Below are positions 1-7,539 of a stretch of DNA of 13,634 nucleotides, piece by piece. A program made the translations under genes and the position numbers. Origin of the DNA: Acidobacteriota bacterium (lineage in GTDB: Bacteria; Acidobacteriota; Blastocatellia; Pyrinomonadales; Pyrinomonadaceae); the NCBI GenBank assembly GCA_013698055.1, contig JACCVS010000811.1, positions 1-13,634 of the forward strand, written 5' to 3'. Every line of letters starts with the position of its first letter. The stretch's first letter is position 1. Below the pieces are notes generated by a model that did not search any database, was not told the DNA's origin, and worked only from the letters and a program-made list of their open reading frames with translations.

Positions 1-14
1 GTGCTTGAAAGCGT

Positions 15-2150
15 ATGACTCATTCCAACGGACACAACGGAAATTCTGAACGCGGTCTGACAATCATCAAAGCCGCGTGCCCGCATGATTGCCCTGACAC
101 GTGCGCGATGCTCGTGACGGTGGAGAACGGGCGGGCAGTGAAGGTTGCTGGCGACCCCGATCACCCCTTCACGCGTGGCTTCCTTTGCACGAAAGTTGCT
201 AATTATGAACAGCGAACGCATAGCCCCGACCGGGTGCGAACCTGCCTCAAACGCACGGGCGCGAAAGGCGAAGGGCGTTTTAAGGAAATCGGTTGGGACG
301 AGGCGCTTGACGAGATAGCTTCCAGATATAAATCGCTTGCCTCTGGAAACGAGGGCGCAGAGACGATTCTGCCTTACAGCTACTGCGGGACGATGGGACT
401 TGTTCAGTCACAGTCAATGGACAGGCGTTTCTTTCATCGCCTCGGAGCGTCGCAGCTTGAGCGCACGATTTGCGCGTCAGCAGGCACTGCCGGTTACAAG
501 GCGACAATCGGCGCGAGCATCGGCACAGACCCGGAGCGTTTCGCGCAGGCTCGCCTTATCCTGCTCTGGGGCACAAATACCATCAGCGCCAACGTTCATC
601 TCTGGCCGCAGATTCTGGAGGCTAAAGCCAACGGCGCGCGTCTCATCGCTATTGACCCGCGCCGCACGCGCACCGCCGACCAGTGCGATGAGCACATAGC
701 CATCTTGCCCGGCACGGACGGCGCACTCGCTCTCGGCTTGATGCACGTCATCTTCGCCGAAAATTCAGAAGATAAAGATTACCTTGAGCGATACACCATC
801 GGCGCAGATGCTTTGCGCTCGCGCGCAAGCGAATACCCGCCAGAGCGTGTCGCTGCCATTTGCGGCCTCGAACCTGAGACGATTGTGCGCCTCGCTCACA
901 TTTACGCAGACGTGAAGCCTTCCGTGATTCGCATCAACTACGGTTTGCAACGACACGCGGGCGGCGGCATGGCGGTTCGCACTATCACTTGTCTGCCTGC
1001 CATCACGGGCGCGTGGCGCGACCCCTCGGGTGGCATCTTGCTTTCGACGAGTGGAACGTTCCCGCTTAACTACCCCACGCTCGAACGCCCCGATTTGATG
1101 CCGACACCCACCCCTCGTACATTAAATATGTCGCAACTCGGGGAGGCGCTGACGAACACTTTTGACCCACCCGTTCGCGCTCTTTACGTTTACAACTCGA
1201 ACCCGGCGGCGGTCGCGCCCGATCAAAGAAATGTTCTTGACGGTCTCAAGCGCGAGGATTTGTTCACAGTCGTTCACGAACTGTTCATGACCGACACGAC
1301 TGACTACGCTGACATCGTTCTGCCCGCGACGACGCAGCTTGAGCACTTCGATCTGCATAAGGCTTACGGTCATCTCTATCTCGTCATCAACGAGCGCGCC
1401 ATCGAGCCGCTCCATGAGGCGAAATCCAACTCGGATGTCTTTCGTCTTCTGGCGGCGCGTTTGAATTTCGAGGAAGAGTGCTTCAAAGATTCCGATGAGG
1501 AGATTGCGGAACAGGCAATCTCCTCAAATCATCCTGCTCTCAAGGGCATCACGCTTGAGGGCTTGCGTGAGAACGGTTGGATGCGGCTCAATGTGCCGGA
1601 AACTTTCGCGCCGTTTGCTGAAGGAAATTTCCCAACGCCGTCAGGCAAGTGCGAATTGTTCTCTGAAACTATGGAAGCGCAAGGGCTGCCCGGTGTGCCC
1701 GAGTTCATTCCGCCGAGCGAATCGAGACAAAGCGCGCCTGAAGTGGCGAAGCGCTACCCGCTCGCGCTCATCAGTCCCGCCGCTCATGCTTTCCTGAATT
1801 CGAGCTTTGCGAATCTCCCCAAGCAACTGCGTCAGGAGTTGCGCCCGTTTGTCGAGATTCACCCCGGTGATGCCGAAGCGCGCGGCATTCAGAACGGAGA
1901 CATGGTTCGCGCCTTCAATGAACGCGGCTCATGCGAACTCTCGGCAGTCGTCACGACCCGCGCACGCGAAGGCGTCGTCGTCTCCCCTTCGGTCTGGTGG
2001 AACAAGCTCTCGCCGGGCGGCGTAAATATCAATCAACTAACTTCGCAGCAGCTAACGGACATGGGCGGCGGCGCGACCTTTTACGACGCCCTCATCGAAG
2101 TCGAGCGCATGAGCGAGCGTCGTTCGCTGGAGGATTCGCCGAAAGCTTAG
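15..2150 (+). CDS. Molybdopterin-dependent oxidoreductase (BisC/formate dehydrogenase-like superfamily)
   Basis: This 711-residue protein belongs to the bis-molybdopterin guanine dinucleotide oxidoreductase superfamily (DMSO reductase family). The N-terminus has a [4Fe-4S] motif with Cys22, Cys26, Cys30 and Cys58 (ACPHDCPDTC, then GFLC). The molybdopterin domain covers roughly residues 70-500 and the dinucleotide-binding C-terminal domain roughly 590-700. Cys153 in RTICASAG sits where nitrate reductase NapA has its Mo-ligating Cys, so the metal is probably Cys-ligated. There is no twin-arginine signal or hydrophobic leader, so it is probably cytoplasmic. The closest overall type I recognise is the YoaE/YyaE-like group, whose substrate is not established. 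No electron-transfer or membrane subunit is visible in the window. The start ATG overlaps an in-frame TGA (16-18) of a frame open from the left edge, which may be the tail of a coupled upstream gene. The 3' end overlaps the convergent gene by 4 bp. The family is certain; the substrate is unknown. Confidence 0.93.
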   Translation: MTHSNGHNGNSERGLTIIKAACPHDCPDTCAMLVTVENGRAVKVAGDPDHPFTRGFLCTKVANYEQRTHSPDRVRTCLKRTGAKGEGRFKEIGWDEALDEIASRYKSLASGNEGAETILPYSYCGTMGLVQSQSMDRRFFHRLGASQLERTICASAGTAGYKATIGASIGTDPERFAQARLILLWGTNTISANVHLWPQILEAKANGARLIAIDPRRTRTADQCDEHIAILPGTDGALALGLMHVIFAENSEDKDYLERYTIGADALRSRASEYPPERVAAICGLEPETIVRLAHIYADVKPSVIRINYGLQRHAGGGMAVRTITCLPAITGAWRDPSGGILLSTSGTFPLNYPTLERPDLMPTPTPRTLNMSQLGEALTNTFDPPVRALYVYNSNPAAVAPDQRNVLDGLKREDLFTVVHELFMTDTTDYADIVLPATTQLEHFDLHKAYGHLYLVINERAIEPLHEAKSNSDVFRLLAARLNFEEECFKDSDEEIAEQAISSNHPALKGITLEGLRENGWMRLNVPETFAPFAEGNFPTPSGKCELFSETMEAQGLPGVPEFIPPSESRQSAPEVAKRYPLALISPAAHAFLNSSFANLPKQLRQELRPFVEIHPGDAEARGIQNGDMVRAFNERGSCELSAVVTTRAREGVVVSPSVWWNKLSPGGVNINQLTSQQLTDMGGGATFYDALIEVERMSERRSLEDSPKA

Positions 2151-2542
2151 TCCGCGTAGCGCGCAAAAGCGACGGCAAGCAGAACTAAGAATGCTCCCAC
2201 GCCGACCCCGACCCCGATGAGAACATTCCTCAGTGTTGAGTGGCCACGGTTATCTTCAACTTTGCTAACGTCACTGTAGGGGATCAAAGTCGGGTCGGTG
2301 GTTTTCCGGTCGCGTACGGTGAAGTCGCTTGCGCCCGCCTGCGTGACGAAGCCTTTGATCTTTCTGCCATCTTTCATCCTGACAGTAACTCTCGCCTTAT
2401 CGCCCAGGCCGACTTTTGCGACCTTCAATCTTACTTTCTCCACTGTCTGCGCATCTGTATTGTTCTGCGCGGCGACAGGAGCGGCATTCACTCCCAGCAT
2501 CAACAACCCGATCAGTATTAGTGATAAAAAAGTTCTAAACAT
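2147..2542 (-). CDS. Small exported protein of unknown function with C-terminal membrane segment
   Basis: This 131-residue protein starts with a clear signal peptide: a hydrophobic core at about residues 3-20, with a likely cut after PVAAQ near residue 26. The middle (about residues 35-95) has alternating hydrophobic and charged residues typical of a small beta-barrel. The stretch RVTVRMKDGRKIKGFV resembles Sm/SH3-like folds that carry a 'K-DG--I-G' turn. A glycine/valine-rich hydrophobic segment at about 107-127 looks like a transmembrane helix or a second anchor. I cannot assign a named family. AGGAG lies about 11 nt before the ATG, a somewhat long spacing. The gene is convergent with the molybdopterin oxidoreductase, and the two stop codons overlap by 4 bp. 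It is a genuine gene by leader and RBS; its role is unknown. Confidence 0.8.
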   Translation of the reverse strand: MFRTFLSLILIGLLMLGVNAAPVAAQNNTDAQTVEKVRLKVAKVGLGDKARVTVRMKDGRKIKGFVTQAGASDFTVRDRKTTDPTLIPYSDVSKVEDNRGHSTLRNVLIGVGVGVGAFLVLLAVAFARYAD

Positions 2543-2687
2543 TAATCATCTGCTCCTCAATCTTTGGAATTAACTCGCGACCCATAACTGCAACCCCTGC
2601 GCCAGAGACAGCGAGGCGAGAAACAATCGCTATTGGGCGAGGAAAAAAGGAAAGAGGCGAGCAAGGCGATAGTTAGCCGCCGTAAAC

Positions 2688-2709
2688 ATCCGACAAGTGA
2701 CGGATTTTT
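2688..2709 (+). terminator. Possible weak intrinsic terminator
   Basis: A 5-bp stem ATCCG/CGGAT with an 8-nt loop is followed directly by TTTTTA on the + strand. The stem is short, so termination strength is doubtful. The only + gene upstream ends 540 bp earlier, so it would have to end either read-through or an unannotated small RNA. Confidence 0.3.
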
Positions 2710-2719
2710 ATAACGCACG

Positions 2720-2757
2720 AAGGGTCACGCGCAAGCTCGAGCCTCCGCGACCCTTTT
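2720..2757 (+). terminator. Possible intrinsic terminator or small-RNA 3' end
   Basis: The outer stem AAGGGT (2720-2725) pairs with ACCCTT (2750-2755). The inner stem CGCG (2728-2731) pairs with CGCG (2746-2749), leaving a CA bulge. TTTT overlaps the base of the stem on the + side. The loop contains the palindrome GCTCGAGC. It lies 15 bp after the weaker hairpin, giving a tandem arrangement. Confidence 0.35.
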
Positions 2758-2808
2758 GTGTAGCGTCTATGGGCTAAAATTTTGTTCTGACATTCTCCGC
2801 CGTCGGGC

Positions 2809-2837
2809 TTGACATTAGCAACCCCTCTCCCTGATAC
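2809..2837 (+). promoter_or_regulatory. Candidate promoter for the DUF1801 gene
   Basis: A perfect -35 box TTGACA (2809-2814) is followed by a 17-nt spacer and TGATAC (2832-2837), a poor -10, inside the A+T-rich TGATACATAAGTAAA. If used, the transcript has a leader of about 95 nt. The -35 is convincing; the -10 is not. Confidence 0.35.
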
Positions 2838-2940
2838 ATAAGTAAATCCCTGGCGTGCCGACAAGGCCACGCGCAGATGGGTGGCGATTTATCTCTCTCT
2901 CGGTTAATTAACTAATTTCAGGCACGGAGAACAAACTGGA

Positions 2941-3387
2941 ATGGCAGAGCAGGCTCTTTCTTATAAAGATTATCTAGCCAGCCTACCTCTTGAACGGCGC
3001 GAGGCTATCGAGAGCGTCTGGCAGACTGTGCGAGAGAATATCCCGAAAGGTTTCACCGAGGAGATCAGCGACAAATTTCTGACCTTCAAGGCTGATGACG
3101 ATTGGTTTATCGCGCTGGCGAATCAGAAGAATTATATCAGCCTCTATTTGTGCTCGATATACATCTTTCTGGAGCTTAAAGCCAAGCTGGATAGTTCCGG
3201 CAAGAAACTGAAGTGCGGAAAGAGCTGCATCAATTTTAAGAACGCGGAAGAGTTCCCGCTGGAAACAATCGCGGAGATCGTCAGCGCCCACGATGCCGGA
3301 AGTTACAGGAAACAAGTACGGGAGATTCGTGAGAGTTCGCGAGTGGAGAGAAAGTCCGGCAAGGCGAAAGCTCAACGACAAGCCTGA
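2941..3387 (+). CDS. DUF1801 (YdhG-like) domain protein
   Basis: This 148-residue cytoplasmic protein matches the DUF1801/YdhG family. It opens with the typical YLASLPLERREAIESVW helix (about residues 11-27), has a central ISLYL strand (66-70), and carries the hallmark KCGKSCINFK (91-100) followed by PLETIAEIV (106-114). The family fold resembles frataxin-like iron-binding domains, and some Bacillus members are called iron chaperones, but the biochemical role is not settled. Cys92 and Cys96 flank GKS. The C-terminal 25 residues are basic and probably disordered. GGAG sits about 11 nt before the ATG. The gene ends 36 bp before the HEAT/cyclophilin gene, so read-through into that unit is possible. 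The family call is firm; the function is open. Confidence 0.88.
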   Translation: MAEQALSYKDYLASLPLERREAIESVWQTVRENIPKGFTEEISDKFLTFKADDDWFIALANQKNYISLYLCSIYIFLELKAKLDSSGKKLKCGKSCINFKNAEEFPLETIAEIVSAHDAGSYRKQVREIRESSRVERKSGKAKAQRQA

Positions 3388-3423
3388 GAGTGAAGGTGCG
3401 AGTACAGGCCATCAATTAACTCC

Positions 3424-5724
3424 ATGCAGCAAAACCGTCAAATAGAAAATCTCAAGGCAACCGGACTGGTGAATGCTTGTGTCATCATTGCCGTCTTCGC
3501 TTGCACGCTGATTCTGGGAGCGTGGAGCGAAGTACCGGGTCAGCAGAAGGCTCCGCAGCGGCAGCCGAAGCCTGCGCCCATTAAGCCGATTCCTGATGAT
3601 GTCATGTTGAGGATCGTGCGCGCCGAGGACGAGCGGCGTTGGGACAACGACCTCGGCATACTTCTCTTCGATAAAGATGCGCGCGTGCGCGTGCGTGCGG
3701 CTCTCGCGGCGGGGCGCATCGGCGATGAGCGCGCGACGGCTTCGCTCACCGCTCTACTGCAAACAGATATGGAAGAGAGCGTGCGCGCCATGTCAGCGTT
3801 CGCTCTGGGGGAAACCGAATCGGCGGTTGCGGCTGCTGCGCTCTCCGACGCTGCTCAGAAAGTGAAAGAGACGAGCGAAGTACGAGCGCGTGCGATTGAA
3901 GCACTCGGCAAAATAATCGCCGCGCTGCCCAAAGCGGACGAAGCGCGCGGCCAGGCGCTCGGGCAAGTTATCTTGAAGACGCTTGACGATGAGCTGAGGC
4001 GCAGCCCGAAGCCTAATCGCGCTGTGGTGCTTCTGGGGCTGACAGCCGCCCTGCGCGCGCGCCCCACAGGCGCGGGCGCAATCGTCGCGAAGTTTCTTTC
4101 TTCGGGAGATGTGCGCGTGCGCGGGGATGCGGCGAACACCCTGGCGCGGCTGCGCGCGAAAGATGGCCTTGAGCAACTGCGCCTCTTGCTCGCAAGCGAC
4201 ACCGACGCGGTTGTGCGAGCCAACGCCGCGCGTGTCCTCGGCGCGGCTGAAGACACGGCCTCTCTCGATACGCTAATTGCGCGCGCGAGCAATGATACGG
4301 ACGAGCGTGTGCGCGTCAGTTCCATCCGCGCTCTCGCCAGCCTCAAAGATGCGCGCGCCGCCGCATCGCTCAGCAATCGCGCAAGCACATTGATGAGCGC
4401 CTATCGCGCGGCGAAAGCAAGTGGGTCGGAGCATCCGCGCGAGACGAATGAGTTGCTGGAGATTGCGACCAGCCTGAGCCGCCTGCTTGCTAACACGAGC
4501 GATGAGCGCGCCATCGCGTGGTTGCGCGCCTTCCGTGAAATGGAGTCTGCCTCGCCGGAAATAGAGATTGCGTTTGCGCGCATCGCGCCTTTCATTTACC
4601 TGCGCGAGACGCCGCTCAATAAGCTCGCGGACGAACGACTCCGCGCGGAGATGATGAGAGACTGGCGGCGCGTGTCAGCGCTTGCTCAGGCGTTGTCAGA
4701 GATTTCCGGTATCAGCGCCGAAGCGGCAGGCAGCGGCATCGTTAGTCTCCAGGCCGACGCGCAGATTATTCTGCGCTCCTGGATTGACGATTCTTCTTTG
4801 CCCGCACAGGCCGCGCCCGACGTGCTGCGTGCGCTCGCCGCTTTCAAGGGGAGCGATTTCAATCAAGTCTTGCGAAAGCAGATGAGCGCTAAAGACGTGG
4901 TCGTGCGCGCGACTGCCGCCGAGCTTCTGGGAGAGCTTCAACCCGACGAAGCCAACGCCCGTGCCCTCGCCGAAGCCCTGCCTGCTTCGACGCGTGATGA
5001 GTTGAACGACGCGTCGCTTTCGATTCTCGACTCGCTCGCCAAACAGAAATCGCCTGCGGCTAACGAAGCGATCAAGACGATGCTTGATTCTCAGGACAAC
5101 CTCGTCCGTCGTCGTGCCGCCACCCTTTTGAAAGCAAACGGCGCGGGTGATTTTTCACAGCGCGTCGCTCCCATCTCGCCGCGTAACACGGCAGGCGATT
5201 ACGCCCGTGCGTTGGCGCGTCTCGGCAAATCCGTGCGCGCGGTGGTCAGCACAGACAAGGGAGCGTTTACCATCGAGTTGCTCCCTGACGATGCCCCTTT
5301 GAATGTTGATAACTTCGTGCAGCTCGCTCAAAGCGGCTACTTCAACAACATTACGTTTCATCGAGTCGTGCCGAATTTTGTCGTTCAGGGTGGCGACCCG
5401 CGCGGCGACGGCAACGGCGGCCCCGGCTATCAGATTCGCTGCGAGATAAACGAAGTTACCTACGAGCGCGGCGCGGTCGGGATGGCTCTGTCTGGCAAAG
5501 ACACGGGCGGCTCGCAATGGTTCGTGACGCACAGCCCGCAGCCGCACCTGGACGGCGGCTACACGGTCTTCGGGCGCGTTGTCGCGGGCATGGAAGTAGT
5601 TGACCGCGTTGCGCGTGGTGATCGGATTAGCAAAATCACCGTCACCGAGAGCGCACGCGATGCATCCAAGAGTTCAACGACGCCCCCCGGTGAAACGAAG
5701 AAGAAGCGCACAGGAAAACCTTGA
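3424..5724 (+). CDS. Exported HEAT-repeat protein with C-terminal cyclophilin-type peptidyl-prolyl isomerase domain
   Basis: This 766-residue protein has three parts. Residues 12-34 form a hydrophobic signal peptide or N-terminal anchor, so the rest should lie outside the cytoplasmic membrane. Residues about 55-600 are a long array of helical HEAT/ARM-type repeats (recurring D--VR--AA-ALG patterns), usually a protein-binding scaffold. Residues about 607-745 are a cyclophilin domain that catalyses cis-trans isomerisation of X-Pro bonds. It keeps the catalytic Arg647 in FHRVVPNFVVQGGDP, Phe652 and Gln655, plus GMALSG and QWFVTHSPQPHLDG. The Trp of human cyclophilin A is His here, as is usual in bacterial forms. 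The C-terminal tail (about 743-766) is Lys/Ser/Thr-rich. There is no strong RBS before the ATG. The stop TGA shares bases with the TTG start of the next gene. A scaffold-tethered foldase is the natural inference. Confidence 0.92.
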   Translation: MQQNRQIENLKATGLVNACVIIAVFACTLILGAWSEVPGQQKAPQRQPKPAPIKPIPDDVMLRIVRAEDERRWDNDLGILLFDKDARVRVRAALAAGRIGDERATASLTALLQTDMEESVRAMSAFALGETESAVAAAALSDAAQKVKETSEVRARAIEALGKIIAALPKADEARGQALGQVILKTLDDELRRSPKPNRAVVLLGLTAALRARPTGAGAIVAKFLSSGDVRVRGDAANTLARLRAKDGLEQLRLLLASDTDAVVRANAARVLGAAEDTASLDTLIARASNDTDERVRVSSIRALASLKDARAAASLSNRASTLMSAYRAAKASGSEHPRETNELLEIATSLSRLLANTSDERAIAWLRAFREMESASPEIEIAFARIAPFIYLRETPLNKLADERLRAEMMRDWRRVSALAQALSEISGISAEAAGSGIVSLQADAQIILRSWIDDSSLPAQAAPDVLRALAAFKGSDFNQVLRKQMSAKDVVVRATAAELLGELQPDEANARALAEALPASTRDELNDASLSILDSLAKQKSPAANEAIKTMLDSQDNLVRRRAATLLKANGAGDFSQRVAPISPRNTAGDYARALARLGKSVRAVVSTDKGAFTIELLPDDAPLNVDNFVQLAQSGYFNNITFHRVVPNFVVQGGDPRGDGNGGPGYQIRCEINEVTYERGAVGMALSGKDTGGSQWFVTHSPQPHLDGGYTVFGRVVAGMEVVDRVARGDRISKITVTESARDASKSSTTPPGETKKKRTGKP

Positions 5725-7535
5725 ACAAACTCTGGGGACAAAAAAACGCGAACCGCGCACGAGAAGCCCGCGCCGTTTTAATCGTACTCATGCTGCTTGG
5801 GGCTTCTGCTGCCGCATTTGCCCGGGACGATGTCGCCTCACGGCAGCCCGTTCAGCCGCAACAATCTCCGTCGTCGCAAACGGAGCGCACCAGATACCGG
5901 ATCAACTTTCAGCTCGATTTCGACGGGCGCACCTATACAGGAAAGGAGAGAGTGCGGTGGGTGAACCGTGATGATCGCACGGCGTCCGTCCTCTATTTTC
6001 ACCTTTACCCGAATCTACGCGCTCCGCTTCAGCGCGCCGTCCCACCAGCCCCAACGATTGACGAGCCGCATCTTGAAATCAGCGAAGTGCGTGCCGGGTC
6101 GAATGGTGTGCTGCAGCCTTTCTCGCTAGACGATCAGGGAACAATCCTGCGCGTGAATTTGCGCGAGACTGTTGCTCCAAACTCTTCAACTGAAATTGAA
6201 ATCAGCTTCAAGGGCAGCGTTCCCGAAATTGATTCGGAAGAGACGGGGCTGCTGGTTCACGTGATGCAACAAGTCGGCGCGGCGCTTCGCAGCGAGCGGG
6301 AGACAAGGCGAGCGCGTGACATCAACTATCGCTCGCGCGGCGTGATGTTGTTGGGCGCGAGTTACCCGATTCTGGCCGCGCGCGACAATGACGAGTGGCA
6401 ACGCAAGGTCGAGACGACCATCGGTGACACAATTTTTGCCGAGAGCGCCGATTACGAAGTTACGGTTGACGCGCCAGCGGATGTCGCCCTGTTCGCGTCC
6501 GCGCGAGCGCGTGAAACTTCTAAAGAAAGCGAGCGCGCCGGGTACAGTGTGCGCGAGTTCGAGGGCGAGAATCTACGCGACTTTGCTCTCGTCGGAGGGC
6601 GCAATCTACGTTCCGCCGAGCGCACGGTTAATGGCGTGACCGTCCGCTCGATCTTCACGCCAGAGCATGAAGTCACAGGCCGGCGCGTTCTCGCTTCGGC
6701 TACGGAGGCGGTGCGAATTTACAGCGAGCGTTTCGGCCAGTTACCGCACAAACTGGTGAGCATCGTGGACGCGCCGCTCGTCGCGGGACTGGGCAGCGCG
6801 GAGTTCTCCGGCCTCGGAGTCATCGCCAGCGCCTTCTATGTTGATTTCGATTCACCTTCGATGCGCTCTCTGCCGGAGATTGTGCGCGAGCAGCGCGCGT
6901 CACTCGAAGACAGTCTGGAATTCACTGTGGCGCACGTCGTTGCGCAGCAATGGTGGGGCGTGGCCGTCGGTAACAACCCGGAGCGTGATCCTGTGCTGGA
7001 CGAAGCTCTGGCAAACTGGTCTGCGCTTCTATACTACAAAGAGGTTCATGGCGAGGCGCGTGCCGAAGCTGCGCTCGATGACCAACTGCGCGGCGTGTAT
7101 AAGGTCTACCGGACGTTCGGCGGCGAGGATATGGCCGCGACGCGCTCGGCGCGCGAGTATCGAAACTTTTTTCAGTATGCGGCAATCGTCGCCAGCAAAG
7201 GCGCTCTGATGTTTGTCAGCTTACGCAAACTCATGGGCGACGCGAAATTTTTCGCCGCGCTCAGGAGCTACTACGAAACGAACGTTCTTGAGATTGCCGG
7301 ATTGGATGATTTGCGTGGCGCGTTCGTCGGAGAAGCCTTGCGCCCGCAACGTCGCGCCGTCACGCGCACATTCAATCGCTGGCTTTCGGGAAAGTACGGC
7401 GACGAGGACATTGCGCCGCCCGACCCGCGTCTGGCCGCCGCACTGGGCATAAATCCGAACTTTGCGAAAAATGATCGCAATGCGTTTTCGCGGCTCGGCA
7501 GGTTTTTCTGGCAGCAGATGACGAGGCTCAGGTGA
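5721..7535 (+). CDS. Secreted M1 (gluzincin) aminopeptidase-like protein with degenerate active site
   Basis: This 604-residue protein starts at TTG, overlapping the previous stop by 4 bp, which implies translational coupling. A signal peptide with hydrophobic core AVLIVLMLLGASAAAFA (about residues 18-35) indicates export. The N-terminal beta domain (about 50-190) resembles the M1 N-domain (YRINFQLDFDGRTYTGKERV). The peptidase-like domain has GSAEFSGL (358-365) in place of the GxMEN exopeptidase motif. At the zinc site, where M1 enzymes read HExxHQWWG, this protein reads H405-V-V-A-Q409-QWWG. The third ligand, Glu428 in LDEALANW, stands exactly at the x18 spacing. The catalytic Glu is therefore Val and the second zinc His is Gln, so hydrolysis is not expected. 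Fold and descent are clear; I infer a non-enzymatic binding or scaffolding role, fitting its coupling to the HEAT/cyclophilin protein. Confidence 0.88.
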   Translation: MNKLWGQKNANRAREARAVLIVLMLLGASAAAFARDDVASRQPVQPQQSPSSQTERTRYRINFQLDFDGRTYTGKERVRWVNRDDRTASVLYFHLYPNLRAPLQRAVPPAPTIDEPHLEISEVRAGSNGVLQPFSLDDQGTILRVNLRETVAPNSSTEIEISFKGSVPEIDSEETGLLVHVMQQVGAALRSERETRRARDINYRSRGVMLLGASYPILAARDNDEWQRKVETTIGDTIFAESADYEVTVDAPADVALFASARARETSKESERAGYSVREFEGENLRDFALVGGRNLRSAERTVNGVTVRSIFTPEHEVTGRRVLASATEAVRIYSERFGQLPHKLVSIVDAPLVAGLGSAEFSGLGVIASAFYVDFDSPSMRSLPEIVREQRASLEDSLEFTVAHVVAQQWWGVAVGNNPERDPVLDEALANWSALLYYKEVHGEARAEAALDDQLRGVYKVYRTFGGEDMAATRSAREYRNFFQYAAIVASKGALMFVSLRKLMGDAKFFAALRSYYETNVLEIAGLDDLRGAFVGEALRPQRRAVTRTFNRWLSGKYGDEDIAPPDPRLAAALGINPNFAKNDRNAFSRLGRFFWQQMTRLR

Positions 7536-7539
7536 AGAG

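Larger units (their letters stand above)
2543..2940. other. Gene-free stretch of about 400 bp
   Basis: No convincing coding sequence lies here; the only open frame, on the - strand at 2673-2870, has no RBS or recognisable protein. The left half is purine-rich and has GGCGAG at 2615, 2636 and 2656, with GGCGAT at 2665. Two T-tailed hairpins lie at 2688-2709 and 2720-2757. The right half holds a candidate promoter (TTGACA at 2809). A further imperfect hairpin lies in the leader of the DUF1801 gene, with GCGTGCC pairing with GGCCACGC across a GACAA loop near 2850-2875. Confidence 0.6.

Noticed and set aside
1..18. Tail of an upstream gene ending VLESV-stop
   Set aside because: Only five codons are visible. 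The ATGA overlap is suggestive, but the frame cannot be supported from this window alone, so it is noted under the oxidoreductase and not listed as a gene.
2680..2760. Cyclic di-GMP (GEMM-I) riboswitch
   Set aside because: There is some likeness (CACGCGCAAG, GAGCCTCCG), but the conserved core GGCAAACC...GACGCAAAGCC order and pairing are not present.
3855..4388. 177-residue open frame on the - strand opposite the HEAT region
   Set aside because: It is an Arg/Ala/Ser-rich low-complexity translation with no domain or RBS, created by high third-position G+C opposite a well-supported gene.
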